From Balneolaceae bacterium (lineage in GTDB: Bacteria; Bacteroidota; Rhodothermia; Balneolales; Balneolaceae), in assembly GCA_017795005.1 (NCBI GenBank), contig CP051242.1, positions 1,698,976-1,762,975 of the forward strand: 64,000 nt of DNA, written 5' to 3'. Under the pieces are notes generated by a model. It saw only the letters and a list, made by a program, of their open reading frames with translations. It was not told where the DNA came from and did not search any database. Positions 1-9,060 of the stretch are shown here, piece by piece (positions within the stretch are counted from its first letter, which is position 1; every line of letters begins with the position of its first letter). A program made the translations under genes and the position numbers.

Positions 1-1
1 A

Positions 2-700
2 TCGTTGCAATCAGAAATACCACCAATGGCAAGTATTCAGTTTACTTTAAGTCCGGAAATGATGATAAAGTTCAAAGAACGTTGTCAAAACCCTGAGAAG
101 GCAGAATTTGTGGATAAACTGGAAAGAATGTTTGGTCATCATGCATATACTGACATGGTAGATATTGAACTGGAAACCATTCTTCAAAAACTATCAATTT
201 CCAGAAATGCTTTGATAAAAGGTCTGAATGTGTTGATGCAAAACGACCATGTATTAGTATTTACCGTTTACCCTGAAAGAAATCTGATTAAGTTGCTGGA
301 TGCCAGAATGAAAGAAATTCCGGTTTCAAAACCTGAAGTGGAGTCATATAGAAAAAATCTACTTAGGAAACTGGATTTGATGAACGGGTACGCAAAGACA
401 AAGGGATGCAGAGAGGTTTATTTACGTTCATATTTTGGTGATGTGAATGCAAAACCATGTGGACAATGTGATAATTGTGCAAAAGGTTTGAGTGAGACAG
501 AAGAGATCTCTTCTAATGATATTCGAAGAACATATGATCTTCTTATAGAAGAAAAGAAAAGTGTTAATGAGTTAAAGAAAATTACCGGTTGGCCTGATTC
601 AAGACTTATGGGAACCATTCAATATTTAGTTGAAGAAAGAATTATGGCAACAGATCCTTCGAGAGAAGGGTACTACATTCAATTGGATGAAGAAGGTTGA
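2..700 (+). CDS. recQ: ATP-dependent DNA helicase RecQ, C-terminal part (gene begins before the window)
   Basis: The reading frame is open to the left edge, so this is the 3' end of a longer gene. The fragment carries the RecQ zinc-binding signature: a cysteine in KGCREVY followed by C-x2-C-x2-C in KPCGQCDNC. After it comes a short RQC-like winged-helix region (about residues 165-225). RecQ is a 3'-5' superfamily II helicase used in recombination and replication-fork repair. The helicase motor domains lie outside the window. No HRDC domain is visible before the stop. The last 22 bases overlap the convergent lipoprotein gene. Confidence 0.88.
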   Translation, partial: SLQSEIPPMASIQFTLSPEMMIKFKERCQNPEKAEFVDKLERMFGHHAYTDMVDIELETILQKLSISRNALIKGLNVLMQNDHVLVFTVYPERNLIKLLDARMKEIPVSKPEVESYRKNLLRKLDLMNGYAKTKGCREVYLRSYFGDVNAKPCGQCDNCAKGLSETEEISSNDIRRTYDLLIEEKKSVNELKKITGWPDSRLMGTIQYLVEERIMATDPSREGYYIQLDEEG

Positions 701-1023
701 AGTCTCTTTTGTTCTTCTTCAATTAGTTTGAGAGCAGAGTCAATCCTTGCTATGTGCTCATCCGTATTACTTTGGTAATAAGCATTGGAAATATCAAAGA
801 TCTCTTCTGAGGTATTATATTCATTAAATAGAACCCCTTTTAATGAATCGGGGTTTGGGACTTCTTCACTTGTATATATCCATACATCCAGTAATTGGAT
901 TTCTACCATCAACTTAACAAATGTATCTTCATCCAAAAGATTATCGGGTTTAGGAACCAGTTCTTTTTTTTCACAACTGATTATTGAAATAAGTATCAAA
1001 AAAAGGATAAATCCGAATCGCAT
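679..1023 (-). CDS. DUF4296-family small lipoprotein
   Basis: A 114-aa protein with a lipoprotein signal peptide: a hydrophobic stretch and a lipobox ISIIS-C with Cys17. The mature part matches the pattern of DUF4296 proteins of Bacteroidota: a P-x-x-L start, LLDEDTFVKLMVEIQLLDVW, and a helical tail rich in Glu/Lys. The role of the family is unknown; it should be anchored in an envelope membrane. It lies 1 base downstream of the SDR gene on the same strand, so the two are probably co-transcribed. Its 3' end overlaps recQ by 22 bases on the opposite strand. Confidence 0.75.
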   Translation of the reverse strand: MRFGFILFLILISIISCEKKELVPKPDNLLDEDTFVKLMVEIQLLDVWIYTSEEVPNPDSLKGVLFNEYNTSEEIFDISNAYYQSNTDEHIARIDSALKLIEEEQKRLQPSSSN

Positions 1024-1024
1024 A

Positions 1025-1744
1025 TCAATCAGCAGGAGGCTTTGGATTTAGTGGTCTCATTGTTACTTCATTGATGAGAAAATTATCTGGAGTTTCTAAT
1101 ACATATTTGAGGGTTTTTGCGATATCTACTGGCTGCATCATATTGGGGTGAAGTTGTACAGCATCAATAGAATCAAAAAAACTGGTTGCAATAGATCCGG
1201 GGAAGAAACAGGTGACTTTAATTCCATCATACCTTAATTCCTTAAAAAGAGCTTCACTGAAACCTCTTAAACCAAATTTAGTGGCATTATAGCCTGAGAT
1301 TTGCGGATTCCCCATTAAACCAGCTACAGATGCAATATTTACGATATGACAGGCGGCTTCATTTTCTTTCATCAAGGGAGTGATAAGTCGTGTTAAATAA
1401 AAAACCCCTGAAAGATTTACATCAAGCATGGTGTGCCATTGTTCAAGACTCAGTTCATCAACATCGGCGAAGTAGCCTAACCCTGCATTATTTACAAGAA
1501 TCTCAGGTTGGTGTTCGTCATCAAAAGTTTCTTCTACCCATTTTTCTACATCTTCATATTGAGTAACATCCATTTTAACAGGCACAAAAGAAGTTCCAAG
1601 ATGTTCTTTGACAGAGTTTAATTTCTCTTCGCTTCTTGCAAGTCCATAGACTTTAACTCCTGATTCTGTTAATATTTTGCTGAATTCAGCACCAATGCCA
1701 CTACTTGCTCCGGTTACAATGGCAGTTTTTCCTTTTAAATTCAT
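1025..1744 (-). CDS. short-chain dehydrogenase/reductase (SDR)
   Basis: A 239-aa classical SDR. The nucleotide-binding TGASSGIG motif is at residues 12-19, NNAG follows near residue 86, the catalytic serine is in NIASVAG, and the Y-x-x-x-K pair is in YNATKFG. The family oxidises or reduces hydroxyl/keto groups with NAD(P)H; the substrate cannot be read from sequence. The ATG start is followed at once by a normal Rossmann first strand. It is divergent from coaX across about 40 bases and upstream of the DUF4296 lipoprotein gene. Confidence 0.85.
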   Translation of the reverse strand: MNLKGKTAIVTGASSGIGAEFSKILTESGVKVYGLARSEEKLNSVKEHLGTSFVPVKMDVTQYEDVEKWVEETFDDEHQPEILVNNAGLGYFADVDELSLEQWHTMLDVNLSGVFYLTRLITPLMKENEAACHIVNIASVAGLMGNPQISGYNATKFGLRGFSEALFKELRYDGIKVTCFFPGSIATSFFDSIDAVQLHPNMMQPVDIAKTLKYVLETPDNFLINEVTMRPLNPKPPAD

Positions 1745-1783
1745 AAAAAGTACAGTTGGATTTTTATATTCATTCTGTCACTA

Positions 1784-2539
1784 ATGTACTACAAAAACAT
1801 GAGCAATTTCGAGTCGGAAAATCAGGATTCATCAATTTATATCGATGTAGGTAATTCGAGTATAAAAATTGGAGTATTTCAGAATGATAAATGGAAAGTA
1901 AACTCTACGAAAGAAGTAGAGGAAGCTATAGTACTGATTAACAAGTACGAGCAACCTGTTTCTAGGATTTTTCTGTGCAGTGTAAGAAAGGAGCTTAGTG
2001 AAGCTTTTAGTAAACAGGTAGGTGACAGAACTTTGAAACAAGTTATGATTTCTGACATTCCTGCCAGGAATCTAGATTATGATACTCCTGAAACCTTAGG
2101 CATTGACAGATACCTGGCTTGTTCAGGGGCATATTCTATAGCAAATAAAGGGGTTGTTGTAATTGATGCCGGTTCCGCTTGCACCATCGATTATATGGAT
2201 GCGAATGGAGTATTTCAGGGAGGTGTAATCATGCCTGGATTAAAATCTATTTTATCAATCTTTAAAGAAGCAGCCCCTGAGCTACCCGAGATTAAGGTTG
2301 GTATCCCAGCAAATTTCCCTGGTAAGAGTACAAAAGAATCTTTGCAATGGGGGCAGGTTGGGTTCTTTGTAGATGGTATTATTTCTGTAATAAACGCTTA
2401 TGATGAGAAAGTCGAGGATTACAACCTTTACCTGACAGGAGGAGATGCGCCAGTTCTATATGAGTTATTAGGACATATAGGAGAGGTCCATCCAAATTTA
2501 GTTTTAACCGGGCTTCGGGAAATGGAGTATACTAGCTAA
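1784..2539 (+). CDS. coaX: type III pantothenate kinase
   Basis: CoaX phosphorylates pantothenate in the first step of coenzyme A synthesis. Family marks are present: the phosphate-binding DVGNSSIK near the N terminus, TLGIDRYLACSGAY, the second phosphate motif VVVIDAGSACTIDY, GGVIMPGL and a TGGDA near the C terminus. Length (251 aa) is normal for the type III (ASKHA-fold) enzyme, which is insensitive to CoA feedback. A second ATG at 1799 gives a protein nearer the usual N terminus and may be the real start. Its last 8 bases overlap the convergent udk gene. Confidence 0.92.
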   Translation: MYYKNMSNFESENQDSSIYIDVGNSSIKIGVFQNDKWKVNSTKEVEEAIVLINKYEQPVSRIFLCSVRKELSEAFSKQVGDRTLKQVMISDIPARNLDYDTPETLGIDRYLACSGAYSIANKGVVVIDAGSACTIDYMDANGVFQGGVIMPGLKSILSIFKEAAPELPEIKVGIPANFPGKSTKESLQWGQVGFFVDGIISVINAYDEKVEDYNLYLTGGDAPVLYELLGHIGEVHPNLVLTGLREMEYTS

Positions 2540-3146
2540 GCTTTCTCTCAATCAAAGAAATCACCATTTCACGAGCTACTTTATTTTTCCCACCTCTTGG
2601 AATAATGACATCAGCATATCGTTTGCTAGGCTCTACAAATTCCAAATGCATAGGGCGAACAAAAGTTTCGTATTGCTTTAGTACACTTTCAACAGATCTT
2701 CCTCTTTCTGAAATATCCCTTTTCAATCGTCGAAGAAGTCGAATATCATCGTCGGTATCAACGAAGATTTTGACATCCATTAGCTCTAATAAATCAGGTT
2801 CACTAAAAATAAGAATGCCATCAACCAAAATAACCTGAGTTGGTTTCGCTTTAATGGTTTTGTCTTTACGTGTATGAGCTGCAAAATCGTAGACCGGTAC
2901 TTCAACAGGGTAACCTTCTAATAAAGCTTTTAAATGACGTATTAAAAGCTCAGTTTCGAGAGATGAGGGATGGTCAAAATTCATTTTGATACGATCCTCA
3001 AAATCGAGGTGAGCTAAATCACGGTAGTAGGAATCGTGTTCGAGTCGTAGGATATTTTCAGAACCAAAATGATCACAAAGGTAATCGACCACTGTTGTTT
3101 TACCAGATCCACTTCCTCCTGCAACACCTATAATCAGAGGTTTCAT
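2532..3146 (-). CDS. udk: uridine kinase
   Basis: Uridine/cytidine kinase of pyrimidine salvage makes UMP or CMP from the nucleoside. The Walker A loop GVAGGSGSGKTT occupies residues 7-18. Further family marks are LRLEHDSYYRD, FDHPSSLET, PVYDFAAHTR, ILVDGILIF and the lid region RLLRRLKRDISERGRS. At 204 aa it has the usual length. Its ATG overlaps the stop of the upstream amidase gene as ATGA (3143-3146), so the two are probably translationally coupled. Confidence 0.94.
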   Translation of the reverse strand: MKPLIIGVAGGSGSGKTTVVDYLCDHFGSENILRLEHDSYYRDLAHLDFEDRIKMNFDHPSSLETELLIRHLKALLEGYPVEVPVYDFAAHTRKDKTIKAKPTQVILVDGILIFSEPDLLELMDVKIFVDTDDDIRLLRRLKRDISERGRSVESVLKQYETFVRPMHLEFVEPSKRYADVIIPRGGKNKVAREMVISLIERKLS

Positions 3147-4444
3147 TCTTCCTGGTTGCTTATGGGAGAAAAAGTTTCGGTATTCTCATACTCCACTTTA
3201 TAATCTCTGATGGCTCTGAAAATAGCAGAAGCAATGATTGCCTGACCATATTCACTAGTGAGAAAACGTTGATCTGATGGATTGGTTAGAAAACCGGCCT
3301 CAACTAAAATACTAGGCATCGAGGCTTGGTAGAGCACAACCAATCCCATTTGCTTTACCCCTCTTGATTTACGACCGGCGCGATTTCTTAGTTGATCTTC
3401 AACCATATATGCAATTCGTTCACTGGTAGAAATGATACCACTGTGAGCCAATTCATAAATCAATAAATCATCCTCTGAAAAATTTTCAATTACCCCTCCG
3501 TGATTTTTGAAAATCTGATTTTCCTCTTTCATTATTTCAAGTGAACGGTCTGACCGATTTAATCCCAGAAAAAATACGGATGAACCATACACTTTAGAAG
3601 AAGTCCAACCATCGGCATGTATAGATACAAAAAGATCGGCTTCTACTCTGTTAGCTATTCTTCCTCGTTCTTCAAGCTCTACAAACGTATCATCTTCTCT
3701 TGTGTAAATGACCTTTACATCAGGTAAATATTGGTTGACATATCCACCAAGCTTTAGGGCAATATCTAATACAACATCTTTTTCCTGGGCTCTTTTTCCG
3801 TAACCAATGGTTCCTGGATCATGACCTCCATGCCCGGCGTCAATAACAATGGTGTCAAATTTCAACTTATCACGTACCTGATTATAATCCGCATCAGGAT
3901 CAAGCACTGGAGCAGGTACCGATTCAATTTTAAGAGCTTCATCTGGATCAATTCCCAAATACCAGGTTTTAGCTAAGAATTGTTGGGTAAATACATCTAC
4001 TTCGTACGGGTCTGCTTTGGTAAGCGCCAGTAATATATCCACTCCATTTTGGTCTAAATAAGCTTTTGAGGTAACGAAAACATCTGAATCCAAATAAATG
4101 TCAACTCCATAACTGTTCTCAAGATTATACAGTCTTACCTCTTGAATTTTCCCCTGTTGCTCAAATATTTGTATACCTGATGTATCAATGTCTTCAGCAA
4201 ACAATTCCATCTGAATTAAATCTGGAGCAGGTTGAATTACCATAAACGAATCGACACGTTCTGAAAGATGATACCTAATAACATAGCCAAGACCGTCACT
4301 TCGTTCAGCTTTAGAAATTCTTTCTAGATGAGGTTGTGCGAAGGAGGAAGTGGAAATCAATGAGAATACGAACATCAGAACCGCACAAAAGCGGAACAAA
4401 GAATACAGCAGCATTCTTTTTAAAGGAGTTAATTCGTACGTCAT
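3143..4444 (-). CDS. N-acetylmuramoyl-L-alanine amidase (Amidase_3)
   Basis: A 433-aa exported cell-wall hydrolase. A signal peptide ends near the Ala-Gln at residues 36-37. An N-terminal beta-rich region (about residues 40-150) resembles an AMIN-type targeting domain. The catalytic zinc amidase domain spans about residues 200-420: first His in VIDAGHGGHDPG, Glu in AQEKDVVLDIA, second His in VSIHADGW, catalytic Glu in LVEAGFLTN. Such enzymes cleave the lactyl-peptide bond of peptidoglycan during daughter-cell separation. A long insert in the catalytic domain (ENQIFKNHGGVIENF) resembles the autoinhibitory helix of AmiC-type enzymes. Coupled to udk by an ATGA overlap. Confidence 0.9.
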   Translation of the reverse strand: MTYELTPLKRMLLYSLFRFCAVLMFVFSLISTSSFAQPHLERISKAERSDGLGYVIRYHLSERVDSFMVIQPAPDLIQMELFAEDIDTSGIQIFEQQGKIQEVRLYNLENSYGVDIYLDSDVFVTSKAYLDQNGVDILLALTKADPYEVDVFTQQFLAKTWYLGIDPDEALKIESVPAPVLDPDADYNQVRDKLKFDTIVIDAGHGGHDPGTIGYGKRAQEKDVVLDIALKLGGYVNQYLPDVKVIYTREDDTFVELEERGRIANRVEADLFVSIHADGWTSSKVYGSSVFFLGLNRSDRSLEIMKEENQIFKNHGGVIENFSEDDLLIYELAHSGIISTSERIAYMVEDQLRNRAGRKSRGVKQMGLVVLYQASMPSILVEAGFLTNPSDQRFLTSEYGQAIIASAIFRAIRDYKVEYENTETFSPISNQEE

Positions 4445-4604
4445 AGCTTTGTAGATGATTATAAAGATACGTTTTTAGCCTTTCGAATGAAAGAGTGTTT
4501 ACATAGACCGGAATATTTTTAAATTAGGTTGTTTACTTCATTAATGAGATTTTATTGTATCAGTTCCCAATGCATCGACAAATAATTTCAGTGGCTATAA
4601 TTTT

Positions 4605-7571
4605 ATGAAAACGGGGTATTCCGTAGAAAAACTTATTGAAGATTTTAAAAATTCTGTTTTCCCGGTTTTTGAGAAGGCTATTGAGCATATCCCTGAAGCG
4701 CAACGTAAGGATATAAAAGAAAAATTAAGTCAAGCTACTATCGAGGCTGATGGACCATTCCCTGTAGATTCAGTTCATAAATTAGTTTCATTAAAAGAAA
4801 CCAAGCTGGAAAACCTTGATGAAGTTTGGATTGATGCAATTGAAGAGGCAACTGCTAATTTACCCGAGTTGGTTATTCTACTTCAGGATGAATCTCATTT
4901 TATTTCCAGAGAAGGAGATTCTTTTATTATTTCTGTTGGGAAGTTTTTTAAGCGTATTCGAAGATCATCCCGTAAAGGATTTCATGCTATTGAAAATGCC
5001 TTCCGAAGAATGTTTAAGCAACCCGAAACTGAGTTTAAAGTTGCAACCCGTGAAGTTCCTTTTAAAAATATAATTCAAATACTTCTTTTAAAGCTAAAAC
5101 CAGAGATTATACATTGGAAGCAAGCTCAGTACCGGTACATATCAAGAGTCTTTGAGGCAGTACAGTCATGGACATATCCGAATGCAACAGAAGCTGAGAA
5201 TGAACAGGAGGAAGGAGAAAATGCTGAATCCATTACTTTTCTGGAACTGGTCAACAAACTAATCGAGACGTACGATCAGGAGTTTGAAGAAGAGCAAAAA
5301 ACACTTTTTCAAAGTTACAGGTCAATTGAGGACGAATTGAAAAAAGTGTTAAGTTTAATTGGAACCATTGAGCTCTCGTCTTCAAAGTTTGACAACGAAA
5401 TTCTTGAGAATGAAAAATCGGGATTTAAAAAAGAGCTCATGACCAGTAATTCTTTATGGCTGGATCTTAAAGATGCTTTGACTTTACGCCTTGAATTGTT
5501 GGTTAGTCTGAAGGAACTGGAGTATGGGATTAAATCAGAAGAATCTGACTTTAAGGACGATGTAGAACAGTTTTATATCGATAATATAATTTCTGGACAT
5601 AAAGAACTTTCCCAAATTGTTAGGGAAGGAATGAGTGAACTAAATGAATCAGGGTCACCTGCTATTAAAGCGCTGATCAGCCAATGTGAAAATATCTATG
5701 AAAAAGTAGAGGAGGTAGTTAAAAGAACTGTTGTTGATCCATTAAACCTATCTATCGAACAGAAAAAGCTGAGTTCTTTTTTGAATGAGTATGTGGAAAC
5801 TGTAACGGAGTTTTCTTCTGCACAGCCTGAAAAAGGGGCGATTATTGAAAATCTGGATATTGAAGGGGATAAACCCGTATTTAATATTAAGCAGGTAGAA
5901 TGGCGTCGGTTTGTTTTGCGCATGATTAACAAGCACATAGCAACCGAATTGGATGCAGCCCTGATTGAACCTGAATCCTCTCTTTCGATATTTATTGAGC
6001 GTTATCAGGAAGTAGTACAGATTATTGAAACAAATCTGGATGTGATTGATGAAGTCTCTAAAAAAGAAGAGGAAGAGCCCGTTACAATTGCTCTAAAGAG
6101 TTTAGAACGAAGCGTAAATAAAATTGAGGAGGTTGAAGAACTTGTAAAGAAAGAAAGGGCTTCCCTAACACATAGAGTTTCTGACCAAAACAAGCTTCTG
6201 ATCGAAAACCTTGCTGCTTTGCTGATAAAACAGGATGTCAGCGAAATTAAATGGGCTGATACTCAATTAAAAGTGAAGGAATCAGCTGGGGATTTCAGTA
6301 CTAAGGTTACAGTATATTGGGCTAAATTTATAGATCGGGCTGATTTATCAAGAAGGTTCGTTACCAGAAAGTACCGCCAGTATGAAGATGTGGTGAGAGG
6401 ATTTCTGGGACTAAAAAAGCCGGTCTCCCAAATAGTGGAAAACACAAATCTGGCAACCTTTCTTCATGAGACGGATCAAAAATTCGAAAAATTACCGTTC
6501 ATCTACCGTCGATTATTCGATTTCAGAAGAGAAATAGAAGCAAGTTTTTTCATTCAAAATCCACTGTACTTCGATAGTTGCCGAAAAGCTCTTGAATTAT
6601 GGAAAGGAGGGTTCCCGGCAAGTATCAACCTCATCGGTGAAAAGGGAAGCGGGAAAAGTACGTTAACAAGATTTTTATTGGAAGATATCTTCAAAGAAGA
6701 GAAAAGCTATAATCTATCGTTTTCTAAAACATACTGGGATCAGCCATCCATCTTAAAAGAGGTTTCTAATGCATTGAATCTTAAAGAGATACATAGCCCT
6801 GAAGATCTAGTTTTAGAGGCAAAGAAAAAGAGAAAAGGGAGTGTTTTTATTCTTGAAAATCTTCAGAATTGTTATTTAAGAAATATGAATGGGTACGATG
6901 CAATCAAGAGTTTGCTCTACATCATTTCTGAGACAAAAAAAGAAATTCTATGGGTTGTTACTTGTTCGAGATATGCCTGGGATTTTTTGAATGTGGCATT
7001 TAACGTCGGAGATTATTTCTCCCATTCGATAACTACTGATATCCTGAATGCTGATCAGATGAAGCAACTTATTTTAAAGAGACAAAAAGCCAGTGGATAT
7101 CAGCTGGAATACATTCCTGATGCCTCGACCCAAAAGAGCAGGGCGTATAAAAAGCATTTAGATGACAAAGAAGCAGAACAGCAATTTCTAGAAAATAAAT
7201 ACTTCGATAAGCTTACAAATCTTGCTGAGGGGAATGCCACGGTAGGTATGATTCTATGGATAAGGTCTATTAATGAGATTAATGAAGCATATTTTACCAT
7301 CGAATCACTTGAGTTCATGAATACTACAAGTCTGGATGGATTGGATAGAATTTCTCAATTCGCATTATCAGCATTTATCCTTCATGATTCTCTTACTGCA
7401 AAAGAATTATCCAGTCTTTTGAATCAAACGGAATCTGAAGCAGAAATGACGGTATCAAGACTGGCATCCAGAGGATTGTTAGTAGCTACAAAAGAGAATT
7501 ATTATGCGTTGAACGATTTGGTGTACAGGCAAGTAGTTCGGTTGCTTAAAAACAGGAATATTTTACATTGA
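4605..7571 (+). CDS. large helical P-loop NTPase with C-terminal winged helix, function unknown
   Basis: I do not recognise this 988-aa protein as a known family. The first 600 or so residues are acidic and strongly helical with coiled-coil stretches. A basic patch lies near residues 113-140 (KRIRRSSRK). A Walker A loop GEKGSGKST is at residues 678-686, a Walker B-like strand VFILEN at 747-752, and a sensor-like VVTCSRYAW near 784-792. The last 70 residues look like a winged helix (LTAKELSSLLNQTESEAEMTVSRLASRG). The order helical sensor, AAA/STAND-like ATPase, winged helix recalls signal-transducing NTPases. No membrane segment or signal peptide is seen. Its stop codon overlaps the ATG of the MscS-type gene. 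Confidence 0.7.
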   Translation: MKTGYSVEKLIEDFKNSVFPVFEKAIEHIPEAQRKDIKEKLSQATIEADGPFPVDSVHKLVSLKETKLENLDEVWIDAIEEATANLPELVILLQDESHFISREGDSFIISVGKFFKRIRRSSRKGFHAIENAFRRMFKQPETEFKVATREVPFKNIIQILLLKLKPEIIHWKQAQYRYISRVFEAVQSWTYPNATEAENEQEEGENAESITFLELVNKLIETYDQEFEEEQKTLFQSYRSIEDELKKVLSLIGTIELSSSKFDNEILENEKSGFKKELMTSNSLWLDLKDALTLRLELLVSLKELEYGIKSEESDFKDDVEQFYIDNIISGHKELSQIVREGMSELNESGSPAIKALISQCENIYEKVEEVVKRTVVDPLNLSIEQKKLSSFLNEYVETVTEFSSAQPEKGAIIENLDIEGDKPVFNIKQVEWRRFVLRMINKHIATELDAALIEPESSLSIFIERYQEVVQIIETNLDVIDEVSKKEEEEPVTIALKSLERSVNKIEEVEELVKKERASLTHRVSDQNKLLIENLAALLIKQDVSEIKWADTQLKVKESAGDFSTKVTVYWAKFIDRADLSRRFVTRKYRQYEDVVRGFLGLKKPVSQIVENTNLATFLHETDQKFEKLPFIYRRLFDFRREIEASFFIQNPLYFDSCRKALELWKGGFPASINLIGEKGSGKSTLTRFLLEDIFKEEKSYNLSFSKTYWDQPSILKEVSNALNLKEIHSPEDLVLEAKKKRKGSVFILENLQNCYLRNMNGYDAIKSLLYIISETKKEILWVVTCSRYAWDFLNVAFNVGDYFSHSITTDILNADQMKQLILKRQKASGYQLEYIPDASTQKSRAYKKHLDDKEAEQQFLENKYFDKLTNLAEGNATVGMILWIRSINEINEAYFTIESLEFMNTTSLDGLDRISQFALSAFILHDSLTAKELSSLLNQTESEAEMTVSRLASRGLLVATKENYYALNDLVYRQVVRLLKNRNILH

Positions 7572-8512
7572 TGGCTATGAAAAAACATATATCCGTTTTC
7601 AGTTTGATAGCTATTGCTTTTCTATTCTTTTCAGAACCAGTTTTTGCCCAGGATTCACTCGCAACTGCCCAAGCTGATTCAACGACTATTCAAACCACTA
7701 TTGACTCGAATATTAGTGAGTTCAAGGATTTGTTTTCTTTCACTAAGATCTTCTTAAGTCTGGTTGTTCTTTTCGGGACTTATTTCTTCACTCGGGTATT
7801 GTCCTTTTTATTTGATGCACTTGCAGAAAAGAGTACTTCATATCGATTACTTCTGAAAAGGATGGTTCCTTTTTTGAATGTTGTTATTTGGTCAATGGCA
7901 TTATTTACAGTTATTGCCGGGATTATATCTCCTCCTGTTGAAACGGTACTTACGGTTGGAGCATCTATTGGTATAGCTGTGGGTTTTGCTGCACAAGACA
8001 TTCTTAAAAATATCTTTGGTGGGTTTATTATTATTCTGGACCGACCTTTTCAAGTTGGGGATAAAATTGAAGTAGACGGACATTACGGAGAGGTAACGGA
8101 AATTGGGCTGCGTTCAACCCGTATTGTTACTCCCGACGATTCTTTAGTTTCAATCCCAAATGCCGATATTGTGAGTAACTCTGTTTCCAATTCCAATTCC
8201 GGTGCATTAGACTGTCAGGTGGTTTCATCGATTTTCCTTCCAGCTTCTGCAGACGTAGATAAAGTGAAAGAAATTGCTAAAAGGGCTGCAATTTCATCCA
8301 GATATATTTATCTGAAAAAACCTATTGTAATAGTTTCTGAGAATAAAGTTTTTGAACAGAATTATGTAGTTCAGTTAAAAGTAAAAGCGTATGTATTGGA
8401 TATCCGATATGAGTTTTTATTGAAAAGCGAAATTACCGAGTTGATTCTGAAAGAGCTTAATCAACAAAATATGATCCCCGTTAAAATCAACGAATCAATT
8501 CCGGGTTCTTGA
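7571..8512 (+). CDS. MscS-family mechanosensitive ion channel with signal peptide
   Basis: A 313-aa small MscS-type channel. A cleavable-looking signal peptide (KKHISVFSLIAIAF...VFAQ) is followed by a linker, two membrane segments, and the pore helix with the Gly/Ala-rich GASIGIAVGFAAQDILKN. The beta domain VGDKIEVDGHYGEVTEIGLRST follows. MscS channels open under membrane tension and release solutes on hypo-osmotic shock. I chose the ATG at 7571, which shares a base with the upstream stop (TGATG); a TTG at 7568 and an ATG at 7577 are alternatives. The overlap argues that channel and upstream NTPase are made together. Confidence 0.88.
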   Translation: MAMKKHISVFSLIAIAFLFFSEPVFAQDSLATAQADSTTIQTTIDSNISEFKDLFSFTKIFLSLVVLFGTYFFTRVLSFLFDALAEKSTSYRLLLKRMVPFLNVVIWSMALFTVIAGIISPPVETVLTVGASIGIAVGFAAQDILKNIFGGFIIILDRPFQVGDKIEVDGHYGEVTEIGLRSTRIVTPDDSLVSIPNADIVSNSVSNSNSGALDCQVVSSIFLPASADVDKVKEIAKRAAISSRYIYLKKPIVIVSENKVFEQNYVVQLKVKAYVLDIRYEFLLKSEITELILKELNQQNMIPVKINESIPGS

Positions 8513-8622
8513 GAAATTTCTCTGAAAATTCATCTTACATTCACATTCTAATTTGACATTGTTCTAGTCGAAAATTACAATGCGTATGCACATCTAAATA
8601 TTAATACTGTAGGAGGAAATAT

Positions 8623-9003
8623 ATGAATGATGAAATATTTCTTGATGCCGCTGAAAATGGCGACCTCGAGACAGTAAAAGGACTCTTAAATGATGGAGTT
8701 GACGTAAACACAAAAGACGAACATGATCGCACAGCACTTCTGAAAGCATCAAAACACGGACACATTGATATAGTAAGTTTGCTGATCGAAACCGGGGCGG
8801 AGGTAGATCACAGGGATAACCGAGGAACAACGGCCTTATATTGGGCTTCGACGAATGGATATAATGAAATAGTTCAATTATTAATTGAAAATGAAAGCGA
8901 AGTTGATGTTCATGACGATCGCGGATGGTCTGCTTTGGATCAGGCGGTTGCTCAACAACATACTTCAGTAGCAAGCACATTAAGTGCAGCAGGGGCACAC
9001 TAG
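8623..9003 (+). CDS. ankyrin-repeat protein
   Basis: A 126-aa protein built of about three and a half ankyrin repeats. Each carries the DVNTKDEHDRTALLKASKHGH-type pattern (G-x-T/S-A-L, then A, then G-H/N and an LL-I-x-x-G turn). Ankyrin repeats bind partner proteins and have no catalysis; there is no signal peptide, so it is probably cytoplasmic. A strong Shine-Dalgarno AGGAGG sits at 8611-8616, 6 bases before the ATG, which fixes the start. It stands alone and ends at a hairpin terminator. Confidence 0.85.
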   Translation: MNDEIFLDAAENGDLETVKGLLNDGVDVNTKDEHDRTALLKASKHGHIDIVSLLIETGAEVDHRDNRGTTALYWASTNGYNEIVQLLIENESEVDVHDDRGWSALDQAVAQQHTSVASTLSAAGAH

Positions 9004-9028
9004 AAAGCAATCTATAAACTTATTTAGC

Positions 9029-9060
9029 ATCCCGGTTTCTATTAAGAGGCCGGGATTTTT
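9029..9060 (+). terminator. rho-independent terminator after the ankyrin gene
   Basis: A perfect 7-bp stem, ATCCCGG (9029-9035) with CCGGGAT (9050-9056), is followed by a run of T on the + strand. It lies 26 bases after the ankyrin stop and touches the stop of the convergent methylase gene. Confidence 0.8.

Noticed and set aside
8594-9010. 138-codon frame opposite the ankyrin gene
   Set aside because: It mirrors the ankyrin gene exactly, has an odd Leu/His-rich composition and no supporting start signal, while the ankyrin gene has a strong ribosome site.
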